From positions 1 through 6,736 of the forward strand of contig CAMPKJ010000267.1 in NCBI GenBank assembly GCA_946887105.1: DNA of 6,736 nt, written 5' to 3'. This DNA comes from an uncultured Acidobacteriota bacterium. Lineage in GTDB: Bacteria > Acidobacteriota > Thermoanaerobaculia > Gp7-AA8. The notes below the pieces were generated by a model that was not told the DNA's origin, did no database searches, and saw only the letters and a program-made list of their open reading frames with translations. Numbering within the stretch: position 1 is the first letter of the stretch; each line of letters starts with the position of its first letter. This document shows positions 1 through 6,588 of this stretch, piece by piece. Both the position numbers and the translations under genes were made by a program.

Positions 1-2328
1 GAACAGCACGTCGTCCAGTCTCGTTTTTCGTCCCACGCCGTCTTCGGCTTCGACCTGAATGTCGGTCCTGCGCGGAACGCCGTCGGGGGGGTGCGGGATG
101 GTGATGGTGAAGCCGGGCTTGGCGTCGTAGTACCAGCCGTAGCGCGACTGCACGTCGGCGCGCGGAACGCGTGTGGCCTCGAAGCGGTGACGTCCGTCGT
201 CGAGGAGCAGCCAGACGTGGCGGGTGCCGTGTGGGGACAGCATCCAGCCCGTGACGGTCAGCGGACCTTTCACGACGGCGTCCCAGCCCGGTTGCTCGAG
301 CACGCCGAACGTGGTGTTGGTGTGCGTGCTGTCGCCGCGGAAGAATCGCTCCAGCATCGCGCGCGGCATGAGCCCCTGCGGATCGGGGTGCTCGGGCGGC
401 GCGGGCGCGCTCGGGAAGTTGCGCGTGATGGCGAAGACGAAGTCGCCTTCGACTCCGTGATCGAAGCGCTGCAGGAAACGAAGCCGTCCGGCGTCGACCG
501 CGCCGCGAAGAAAGTCGCGCAGCGGCTGCTGATGCTCGGCGGAGAGCCAGTGCGCGTGCGTGACGACCAACTTCGCGCCGTCCCGTTCGGCGATGGCGAG
601 CATCGGCTCGTACTGGCGCTTCTCCCACGCCACGCGCAGGTCGCGGTGCGCGGGCGGCTCGAAGCCGGACGTGCCGTTCAGCAGCGGCACGCGATGGTGC
701 GTCTGCGCGAGCAGGTAGCGGAACGTGTACCACGGCTCGACGGGTAGCTCGACGACCGGTCCGGTTTTTGTCTCCGCGAGCCAGCGCGCCAGCGGCGTCT
801 TCTGCGACAGCGCGTGCTCCCACTGAATGGTCGGTATCACGTCGATGATCATCAGCGTGATCAGGAGCGGCGCGACGAATCGTCTGCGCTGGATGAGCAT
901 CCACGCGCCGATCGCCACGAACACAGTCAGCCCGACGTACGCGATCACCGCAAATCGCGGTGCCGCGCGAATGCTCTGGAAGACGCTCACGCGCTTGAAG
1001 AGAAACGCGAAGAGAAAGCTGCGGAAGCCGAACGATCCGAGGAAGCCGGCCAGGAACCAGATCGCGGCCATCCATGCTTCGACGGGAAAGCGCGATCGCG
1101 CAATCACATCGCGCAGCGTCGACCCGTCGTCGCCACCCATCGTCCGGGGCATGCGCACGGAAAGTCGCATCAGCGTGACGATGATCAGCAGCATCACCGG
1201 AACGTCCGGACCACGGATCGCGAGAAGCGGCCGCCCGAATATCGAGATCGCAAACCGCGGCGTCATCAGCGAAAGGACCGAGAGAAGGGCGAGCGCGACG
1301 AAGAGAACGTCGAGTGTGCGGAGAAGACGGGGGGACACATTCTTCGCGCCATTTCCCTCGACAGCCGCGCGGGGCGGCCGTGGCGTCAGCACGATCGCCG
1401 CGCCTGTCAGGAACAATGCGAACAGCCCCGGAAAAAGCTGATTCTCCGAGTTCTGCCACTCTGTCGCTGCGCCGAGGCGGCCGTAGACCCAACTGCGATT
1501 CGTGGTTACGAGCCACGCCCGCCAGCCGGTCGTGTAGACGTCCTCCGCGTAGCGCTTGAAGTTGTACATCTTCGACACCGCGCGATAGGGGAGCAGGAAC
1601 GGCAGCAGCACCAGTCCGGCGATCGCGAGCGCACCGAGGGCGCGCAGCCAGAACTGGCGATCGCGCTTCGGCGCCGCGGTCAGAAGAAAGAGCACCGTGA
1701 ACGCGATGGCGGCGGAGACGAACAGCAGGTAGTAGACGTTCGTCAGTCCGTTCATCACGAACGCCGCGGCGAACCATCCCGCGTTGCGCCGCGACGGCTC
1801 GCGCCAGTAGGCGATCATCGCCGCGAGGATCAGCGGCAGCCATCCCGAGGCGATGTTCTGCAGATGCGCGAGGTGATCGAACTTGAACGATACGAACGCG
1901 AAGAAGATCCCCGCGATCAGCGACGCCGCCACGGACGGCGTCAGCATGCGCGCCAGCACATACGCGCCGTAGCCGGACAGCGCGAAGCTCAGCAGCATGG
2001 CGATGTTGTAGATCGCGATCGGAGCGGCGCCCGCGATGTGAAACGGCAGCACGAAGATCGCGATGCCGGTGAGGTGCTCGCTGTACGCGAGCGTCAGCGG
2101 TGCCGGGTGATACATCGGCGCGTCGAACAGCGACAGCGGCTGATGCAGCAGCGCGTGACTGGTCCAGTCGAGGATCCACGTCACGAGCAGCGGATCGCCG
2201 AGGTCGGAGACGGCGGTGTCGAGACGGATCGCGAGCGGCCACGTGAGGACGATCGCGAGAAGAAGAAAGAAGGCGAAGACGGCGGCGTGTCGCAGGAAAA
2301 CTCGCGCCGCGCGACGCCGCTCGCTCAT
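1..2328 (-). CDS. Polytopic membrane protein, GT-C-like glycosyltransferase family (3' end missing)
   Basis: The reading frame starts at ATG 2328 and stays open for 776 codons to the left edge, so the C-terminus is missing. An in-frame TGA just upstream (2332-2334) makes this the first ATG. I see about 12-13 hydrophobic segments between residues 14 and 498 (for example 14-34, 133-150, 183-213, 229-248, 338-356, 457-478, 484-498). The loop after the first segment carries acidic residues D42 and D45 (SDLGDP), where GT-C enzymes keep their catalytic acidic motif. Other family-like landmarks are HPAPLTLAYSEHL (74-86), SIRAAPRFAVIAY (452-464), VVELPV (525-530) and LLNGTSGFEPP (549-559). Residues about 500-660 look like a soluble domain, and about 684-776 look like a beta-sandwich (VTGW at 692-695). 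GT-C enzymes usually transfer sugars from polyprenyl-phosphate donors on the outer membrane face; that role, and the acceptor, are inferred. It follows the receiver gene by 19 bp with only a weak ribosome site. Confidence 0.75.
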   Translation of the reverse strand, partial: MSERRRAARVFLRHAAVFAFFLLLAIVLTWPLAIRLDTAVSDLGDPLLVTWILDWTSHALLHQPLSLFDAPMYHPAPLTLAYSEHLTGIAIFVLPFHIAGAAPIAIYNIAMLLSFALSGYGAYVLARMLTPSVAASLIAGIFFAFVSFKFDHLAHLQNIASGWLPLILAAMIAYWREPSRRNAGWFAAAFVMNGLTNVYYLLFVSAAIAFTVLFLLTAAPKRDRQFWLRALGALAIAGLVLLPFLLPYRAVSKMYNFKRYAEDVYTTGWRAWLVTTNRSWVYGRLGAATEWQNSENQLFPGLFALFLTGAAIVLTPRPPRAAVEGNGAKNVSPRLLRTLDVLFVALALLSVLSLMTPRFAISIFGRPLLAIRGPDVPVMLLIIVTLMRLSVRMPRTMGGDDGSTLRDVIARSRFPVEAWMAAIWFLAGFLGSFGFRSFLFAFLFKRVSVFQSIRAAPRFAVIAYVGLTVFVAIGAWMLIQRRRFVAPLLITLMIIDVIPTIQWEHALSQKTPLARWLAETKTGPVVELPVEPWYTFRYLLAQTHHRVPLLNGTSGFEPPAHRDLRVAWEKRQYEPMLAIAERDGAKLVVTHAHWLSAEHQQPLRDFLRGAVDAGRLRFLQRFDHGVEGDFVFAITRNFPSAPAPPEHPDPQGLMPRAMLERFFRGDSTHTNTTFGVLEQPGWDAVVKGPLTVTGWMLSPHGTRHVWLLLDDGRHRFEATRVPRADVQSRYGWYYDAKPGFTITIPHPPDGVPRRTDIQVEAEDGVGRKTRLDDVLF

Positions 2329-2347
2329 GGCTCAGCGGACCATGCGG

Positions 2348-2746
2348 CTAGCGCGCGGCCGGCACGTAGCGCGTGATCATGTCCACGATCTTGTCGCGCG
2401 TGAGCGGCTTGCGCATCCAGGCATTGGCGCCCGAGCTCGGGAACATCTCCTCCAGAGAACGCTCCGGAAGATCGGAGATCAGCACGATGGGGATGTCTTT
2501 CTTGTTCGACTGCGACTTGAGCACTTCGCTCAGGCGATTGCCTTTGATGCTGGGCAGGTTGACGTCGAGAAAGATGATGTCCGGCGTGTTGCTGGCCAGG
2601 ACGTGATTGAACTCGATCCAACTCGACGCGGTCAGAACCGCGCAGCCTTCGCGCTCCAGCAGAGCCCGCCCGAGCTTAAGGACCAGGGGGTTGTCATCGA
2701 GGATCAGGACGGTCACGTTTGCTAAAGCTGCCATATCGGCGCACAT
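2348..2746 (-). CDS. Stand-alone CheY-like response regulator receiver protein
   Basis: This is a 132-residue protein made of one receiver domain and no output domain. It shows the expected landmarks: the acidic pair D17-D18 (LILDDNP), phosphoacceptor D61 at the end of the third strand (IIFLDVNLP), S91 in the Thr/Ser switch position (VLISDL), and K113-P114 (MRKPLT) near the C-terminus. All catalytic residues are present, so phosphorylation by a histidine kinase is expected, but no kinase lies in the window. Single-domain receivers usually act by protein contact or in phosphorelays. I chose ATG 2746 because GGAGG (2752-2756) sits five bases upstream. A longer frame from 2788 adds 14 residues that do not look like receiver sequence and would overlap the divergent gene. 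The GT-C-like gene follows after 19 bp, suggesting co-transcription; whether the two products work together is inference. Confidence 0.9.
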   Translation of the reverse strand: MCADMAALANVTVLILDDNPLVLKLGRALLEREGCAVLTASSWIEFNHVLASNTPDIIFLDVNLPSIKGNRLSEVLKSQSNKKDIPIVLISDLPERSLEEMFPSSGANAWMRKPLTRDKIVDMITRYVPAAR

Positions 2747-2751
2747 GATAA

Positions 2752-2756
2752 CCTCC
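2752..2756 (-). promoter_or_regulatory. Shine-Dalgarno site of the receiver gene
   Basis: GGAGG on the minus strand lies five bases before ATG 2746. It decides the start of the receiver gene in favour of 2746 over 2788. It is the only strong ribosome-binding motif next to any start in the window. Confidence 0.8.
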
Positions 2757-2763
2757 ACACCCG

Positions 2764-3210
2764 ATGACGGTAGTGGAAAACCCTGCACAACGGACGTCGC
2801 GGTGGCCCGCCGATTACTACTCGTCCGGGGCGCCGAAGCCGATCCTGCCGCGGTGGGCGCCGTTCGGTTGCGGCGCCGCCGCGGTGGTGGTGCTGATCCT
2901 CGTTTTCGCCGGCGGCGCGCTGTTGTCGTCCGAGTACTTCACCGATTTCATGGACCTCGCGGTCGGGATGTCCGTGTCGGAGATGAAGGGGCAGTACGCC
3001 GCCGAAGTCTCCGCCGGGCAGAAAAAGGCGCTCGATGAGGAAATCGAGCGTATGCGGAAAAATCTGCGCGAGCAGAAGATCTCGATGCAGGCCATCCAGC
3101 CGTTCCTGCAACGGCTGCGCGATGTGAGCGCGGACAGGAAGGTCACGGCGGCGGAGGCAACCAGTCTCCATGCTGTAGCGCGGAAGATCAATTCGGGCGC
3201 GACGCGTTAG
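2764..3210 (+). CDS. Small single-pass membrane protein of unknown function upstream of uvrB
   Basis: I do not recognise the family of this 148-residue protein. Residues 1-32 are polar and proline-containing with R10, R13, K25 and R30. Residues about 33-54 form one hydrophobic segment (FGCGAAAVVVLILVFAGG core). Residues 55-148 are hydrophilic and probably mostly helical, with a charged stretch at 87-105 (KKALDEEIERMRKNLREQK). The positive charges before the segment suggest a cytoplasmic N-terminus and an outside C-terminal domain; there is no cleavable-signal pattern. ATG 2764 is preferred because an in-frame TAA lies at 2749-2751 and the next ATG falls after the membrane segment. GTG 2773 is possible. 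No Shine-Dalgarno motif is visible. The stop is 9 bp before uvrB on the same strand, so the two are probably co-transcribed, but the sequence gives no functional link to repair. Confidence 0.7.
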   Translation: MTVVENPAQRTSRWPADYYSSGAPKPILPRWAPFGCGAAAVVVLILVFAGGALLSSEYFTDFMDLAVGMSVSEMKGQYAAEVSAGQKKALDEEIERMRKNLREQKISMQAIQPFLQRLRDVSADRKVTAAEATSLHAVARKINSGATR

Positions 3211-3219
3211 AGTCGTTCC

Positions 3220-5214
3220 ATGTCCCGCTTCAAACTCGTCTCCCCCTTTCAGCCGCAGGGTGACCAGCCGGCAGCGATCCGCCAGCTCACCGACGGCCTC
3301 AATGCCGGCGACCCGCACCAGGTCCTCCTCGGCGTCACCGGATCCGGCAAGACCTTCACGGTCGCGAAAGTGATCGAGGCCGTGGACCGGCCCACGCTGG
3401 TCCTGAGCCACAACAAGATCCTGGCCGCGCAGCTCTACCAGGAGTTCAAGAACTTCTTTCCCGACAACAAGGTGGAGTACTTCGTTTCGTATTACGACTA
3501 CTACCAGCCCGAGGCCTACATCCCCCAGAACGATCTCTACATCGAAAAGGAGATGACCAAGAACGACGAGATCGACAAGTTGCGGCTGGCGTCGACGAAA
3601 GCGCTCTTCGAGCGCCGCGACGTGATCATCGTCGCCTCGGTGTCGTGCATCTACGGCATCGGCGAGCCGGAGCTCTACTACGGCATGCTGCTCTTCTTCG
3701 AGCGCGGCACGGAAAAGCCGATGACCGAGTACCTCCGCAAGCTGACGGAGATGCAGTACGAGCGTACGCCGTACGACCTCGCGCGCGGCAACTTCCGCGT
3801 GCGCGGCGACGTGCTCGAAGTGTGGCCGGCGTATGAGGACGACGCGGTGCGCATCGAGTTCTTCGGCGACGAGATCGACAAGATGACGCGCATCGATCCC
3901 ATCACCGGGAAATCGTCCGGACGCGAGTACGACCGCCTGGCCGTCTATCCGCGCACGCACTACGTCACGCCGCGCGAGCGATTGATGGTGGCCATGGAGA
4001 ACATCCGCGTCGAGCTCGATCAGCGCGTGACCGAGCTGCGTGCGAACGATCGCCTGCTCGAAGCACAGCGGCTCTCGCAGCGCACCATGTTCGACCTGGA
4101 GATGATCGCGGAGCTCGGCTACTGCAACGGCATCGAGAACTACTCGCGCCATCTCAGCGGACGCTCGCCCGGACAACCGCCGCCGACATTGATCGACTAC
4201 TTCCCGAACGACTTCCTGCTCGTGGTCGACGAGTCGCACCAGACCATTCCGCAGGTGCGCGCGATGTGGGGCGGCGACCGCGCGCGCAAGGAGACGCTGG
4301 TCGAGTACGGCTTCCGTCTGCCGAGCGCGATCGACAACCGTCCGCTGTCATTCGCCGAGTTCGAAGGGAAGATCCACCAGACGTTGTACGTCTCGGCGAC
4401 GCCCGGATCGTACGAACTGGAGAAGACGGGCGGTGTCTACACGGAGCAGATCATCCGTCCCACCGGGCTGCTCGATCCGCAGCTGGTCATCAAGCCGGTG
4501 AAGGGGCAGGTGGACGATTTGATCGGGGTCATCAAGGAGCGCACCGCGCGCAACGAGCGCGTGATGGTGACGACGCTGACCAAGCGGATGGCCGAGGATC
4601 TGACGCGTTATCTGATGGAGCTCGGCATCAAGGTCAACTACCTGCACTCGGACGTCGAGACCATGGAGCGCATCGCCATCCTGCGCGATTTCCGCCTGGG
4701 CGTGTACGACGTGCTGATCGGCATCAATCTCCTGCGCGAAGGATTGGACATCCCGGAGTGTTCGTGCGTGGCCATTCTGGATGCGGACAAGGAAGGCTTC
4801 CTACGCTCGCAGACCTCGCTCGTGCAGACCATCGGCCGCGCCGCGCGTCACCTCAGCGGTGTAGCCGTGCTCTACGCCGACAAGATCACCGACTCGCTGC
4901 GCTTCGCCATCGACGAGACCACCCGCCGCCGCGCCGTGCAGCAGAAGTACAACGAGGAGCACGGCATCGAGCCGGCCACGATCATTAAGTCGATCGATTC
5001 GGATCTCGTGAAGATGGCCAACCTCGACTACCTCGACGTCCCGCTGCCCGGCCAGAAGTCGAAGCTCGACATCGCCGGCGACGAGGACATCGACAAAGCC
5101 ATCAGCCGCCTGTCGAAGGAGATGAAGGACGCCGCGAAAAATCTCGACTTCGAACGCGCCGCGGAGATCCGCGACAAACTGCGGGAGTTGAAGGAAGCGC
5201 GGATTTTCGTGTGA
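3220..5214 (+). CDS. uvrB: UvrABC excinuclease subunit B (UvrB)
   Basis: This 664-residue protein is a full-length UvrB (the E. coli protein is 673). UvrB is the cytoplasmic ATP-dependent damage-verification subunit of nucleotide excision repair: it is loaded by UvrA and recruits UvrC to cut either side of the lesion. Visible motifs in order are FQPQGDQP at 10-17, Walker A GVTGSGKT at 38-45, the tyrosine-rich beta-hairpin that inserts between DNA strands ([10 protein letters not shown], 91-100), the Walker B box DESH at 337-340, YVSATPG and [12 protein letters not shown] in the helicase core, [10 protein letters not shown], and motif [10 protein letters not shown] at 536-543. A C-terminal UVR domain at about 624-659 is the expected UvrC/UvrA contact. 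No key residue is missing. The start matches the family N-terminus. It follows the small membrane-protein gene by 9 bp, so expression probably depends on an upstream promoter. No LexA-type operator is apparent nearby. Confidence 0.99.
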   Translation: MSRFKLVSPFQPQGDQPAAIRQLTDGLNAGDPHQVLLGVTGSGKTFTVAKVIEAVDRPTLVLSHNKILAAQLYQEFKNFFPDNKVEYFVSYYDYYQPEAYIPQNDLYIEKEMTKNDEIDKLRLASTKALFERRDVIIVASVSCIYGIGEPELYYGMLLFFERGTEKPMTEYLRKLTEMQYERTPYDLARGNFRVRGDVLEVWPAYEDDAVRIEFFGDEIDKMTRIDPITGKSSGREYDRLAVYPRTHYVTPRERLMVAMENIRVELDQRVTELRANDRLLEAQRLSQRTMFDLEMIAELGYCNGIENYSRHLSGRSPGQPPPTLIDYFPNDFLLVVDESHQTIPQVRAMWGGDRARKETLVEYGFRLPSAIDNRPLSFAEFEGKIHQTLYVSATPGSYELEKTGGVYTEQIIRPTGLLDPQLVIKPVKGQVDDLIGVIKERTARNERVMVTTLTKRMAEDLTRYLMELGIKVNYLHSDVETMERIAILRDFRLGVYDVLIGINLLREGLDIPECSCVAILDADKEGFLRSQTSLVQTIGRAARHLSGVAVLYADKITDSLRFAIDETTRRRAVQQKYNEEHGIEPATIIKSIDSDLVKMANLDYLDVPLPGQKSKLDIAGDEDIDKAISRLSKEMKDAAKNLDFERAAEIRDKLRELKEARIFV

Positions 5215-5216
5215 TG

Positions 5217-6482
5217 TCAGAGGCGCATCAGCGCTTCGCGTACGCGCTTCAACCCATCCACGCAATCCTGCACGCTCACGGCGCCGGCGCTGAGGCGGAA
5301 CCAGCCGTCTTCGCGTTTGAGACCGAAGGCCTGGAAGGGGACCACGGCGAAGCCGGCCTGCTCGAGGAGGAACTTGCGAATCGCTTCGTTCGTGCCGAGT
5401 TTGTCGATGAGATTGAATTGCACGGAGAGATAGATCGCGCCCTGTGGAGCGATGGCGTCCACCGGTAGTCCTTCGCGGCGCATGGCGATCAGGCCGTCGT
5501 AGAGCGCGTCGAGGCGGAGCCGCAGCTCGCGCACCATCTGCTCGTGAAACGCGGCGATCTCGTTCTTCTCGCGCAGGAACGCGGCTACGGCGAGCTGCTC
5601 GGCTTTCGGAGCCCATGCACCGATGTGGCCGATGAGGTCGCGCATGCGCGCGGTCACGGCGGGCGGGGCGACGGTCCAGCCGACGCGCAGACCGGTCGCG
5701 GCGAGCGCTTTCGAAATGCCGTCGACGAAGATCGTGTACGCCGACGACTCCGGCACGACCTGCGGCGGCGCCCAGTGGCGGTTTTCGCCGAACGTCAGCA
5801 TCCAGTAGACCTGATCCCACAACAGGAACAGCGCGCGCTCACCCGCGGCGGCGCGGCGCTCGTTCTCTTCAACCACGAGCTGTGCGATGGCCTCGACTTC
5901 GCTCTTCGCCATCACCGTACCGGTCGGATTGAGCGGCGTGCAGACGGCGATCAGACGCGCATCGCGCACGTGCGGGCGGATCATCTCCGCCGTGGGCATG
6001 AAGTTCGTGTCCGCGCCGACGACCAGTTCCACCGGTACGGCGCCGGTCATGTACGTGTAATGGTTGTTGTTCCACGACGGCGTCGGATAGATGACCTTGT
6101 CGCCCGGATCGACGATCGCGGCATACGCGGCGTAGATGATCGGCCGCGCGCCGCCCGCGATCAGCGTCGACTCGATCGGATAGGTGAGGCCGAACTCATC
6201 GCGGAAGAGATCGAGGACGCTGCGTCGCAGCTCCAGCGTCCCATCCGAGGGCGGATAGTTGGTCTGGCCGTTCGCGAGCGCCTGGGCGATCAGCTGCTCG
6301 AGGCGTGGCGGGATCCGGAACTCGGTCGGCGAGAAATCGCCAACGGTGAGATTCGCGACCGATCGGCCGCTGGCCGTCAGCGCCCGCACCTCGCTGGCGA
6401 TTTTCAGAACCTCGGAACCGGTCAGTCCTCGCGCGAGGCGGGAGAGGGAAGCGTCGGAGACCTGCGTGAGGACGTCGATCAT
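5217..6482 (-). CDS. PLP-dependent aminotransferase, class I/II (fold type I)
   Basis: From ATG 6482 this encodes 421 residues, a normal length for the family. It should transfer an amino group between an amino acid and a 2-oxoacid in the cytoplasm using pyridoxal phosphate. Landmarks are NYPPSDGTLELR (75-86), NPTGT (185-189), D223 and Y226 in LLWDQVYW (cofactor ring contacts), the Schiff-base lysine K258 in GISKALAATGLRVGW with R266 (phosphate contact), and R396 in GWFRLSAG (substrate carboxylate contact). The pattern resembles the aspartate-aminotransferase-like branch, but the substrate cannot be read from sequence. Possible starts are ATG 6482, ATG 6491 and TTG 6512. I prefer 6482 because it gives a family-like N-terminus (MIDVLTQ), and 6512 would translate the octamer repeat. 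No Shine-Dalgarno motif is visible, so initiation may be leaderless. The stop lies two bases from the uvrB stop, in convergent orientation. Confidence 0.92.
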   Translation of the reverse strand: MIDVLTQVSDASLSRLARGLTGSEVLKIASEVRALTASGRSVANLTVGDFSPTEFRIPPRLEQLIAQALANGQTNYPPSDGTLELRRSVLDLFRDEFGLTYPIESTLIAGGARPIIYAAYAAIVDPGDKVIYPTPSWNNNHYTYMTGAVPVELVVGADTNFMPTAEMIRPHVRDARLIAVCTPLNPTGTVMAKSEVEAIAQLVVEENERRAAAGERALFLLWDQVYWMLTFGENRHWAPPQVVPESSAYTIFVDGISKALAATGLRVGWTVAPPAVTARMRDLIGHIGAWAPKAEQLAVAAFLREKNEIAAFHEQMVRELRLRLDALYDGLIAMRREGLPVDAIAPQGAIYLSVQFNLIDKLGTNEAIRKFLLEQAGFAVVPFQAFGLKREDGWFRLSAGAVSVQDCVDGLKRVREALMRL

Positions 6483-6489
6483 GGAGCGC

Positions 6490-6520
6490 ATTGTAAAGTC
6501 GCAAAGTCGCAAAGTCTCAA
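6490..6520 (-). promoter_or_regulatory. Possible promoter for a leaderless aminotransferase mRNA
   Basis: On the minus strand TACAAT (6495-6490) matches a sigma-70 -10 box at five of six positions and ends seven bases before ATG 6482, so transcription would begin at or next to that ATG. TTGAGA (6520-6515) matches the -35 box at five of six, but the 19-bp spacer is long. The -35 element lies inside the octamer repeat. The combination explains the lack of a ribosome site, but the evidence is short-motif matching only. Confidence 0.3.
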
Positions 6521-6530
6521 AGTCGCAAAG
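6495..6530. repeat. Octamer tandem repeat, left array (4.5 units)
   Basis: On the plus strand this reads AAAGTCGC, AAAGTCGC, AAAGTCTC, AAAGTCGC and then AAAG, an exact period of eight bases with a single variable position (G or T). It ends just upstream of the aminotransferase start. The A/T-richer composition contrasts with the GC-rich genes around it. The same octamers appear in opposite orientation at 6550-6582. Confidence 0.95.
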
Positions 6531-6585
6531 GGAGCGGCGCGCACCCTCTTTTGAGACCTTGCGACTTTGAGACTTTGCGACTCCG
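6502..6585 (-). other. Long RNA hairpin between glycosyltransferase and aminotransferase genes
   Basis: Positions 6505-6528 and 6559-6582 are perfect reverse complements (24 bp). In minus-strand RNA, the pairs 6529/6558, 6504/6583 and 6503/6584 become G-U wobbles, and 6530/6557 and 6502/6585 are Watson-Crick. The stem then spans 6502-6530 with 6557-6585, about 29 bp around a 26-base loop. In plus-strand RNA the three wobble positions would be A-C mismatches. The stem opens three bases after the stop of the family 2 glycosyltransferase and closes 10-19 bases before the aminotransferase start. It could protect the upstream mRNA end, weaken read-through, or control access to the downstream start. 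It lacks the GC-rich stem with U-tract of an intrinsic terminator. Confidence 0.75.
6550..6582. repeat. Octamer tandem repeat, right array in inverted orientation
   Basis: Read on the minus strand this is AGTCGC, AAAGTCTC, AAAGTCGC, AAGGTCTC and then AAA, so it is the same period-eight octamer family as the left array in opposite orientation. One unit has A to G at its third base. The two arrays are separated by a short GC-rich segment (about 6531-6549). Inverted copies suggest either a palindromic intergenic element or an inverted duplication of one array. Confidence 0.9.
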
Positions 6586-6588
6586 GCA

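Noticed and set aside
85..91. Run of seven G as a possible frameshift in the GT-C-like gene
   Set aside because: The frame on both sides gives continuous, domain-like sequence (TITIPHPPDGVPRR), so no frameshift is indicated.
814..2376. Long plus-strand open frame of 520 codons
   Set aside because: It runs antisense to the GT-C-like membrane gene. Its translation is dominated by R, E, D, Q and H with no domain pattern, as expected for a shadow frame in GC-rich DNA.
2747..2788. Longer start at 2788 for the receiver protein
   Set aside because: A clear GGAGG supports ATG 2746, and the added 14 residues precede the receiver fold and overlap the divergent gene.
2690..3219. LexA/SOS operator for uvrB
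   Set aside because: I saw no CTG-N10-CAG or GAAC-N4-GTTC type palindrome near the putative operon start. SOS control cannot be argued from this sequence.
2722..4239. Long minus-strand open frame of 505 codons
   Set aside because: It is antisense to the small membrane protein and the conserved first half of uvrB and shows only repetitive charged and leucine/valine composition.
6483..6512. TTG start at 6512 for the aminotransferase
   Set aside because: The extra residues would be translated octamer repeat and are unlike the family N-terminus; ATG 6482 or 6491 fits better.
4801..6554. Long frames antisense to uvrB and the aminotransferase (4801-5820 minus, 5544-6554 plus)
   Set aside because: Both overlap well-recognised genes in other frames and have the arginine-rich composition of shadow frames.
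6495..6585. CRISPR array or intrinsic terminator
   Set aside because: An eight-base period with no spacers is not CRISPR. The stem is not GC-rich at its base and is not followed by a U-tract, so it is not a standard terminator.
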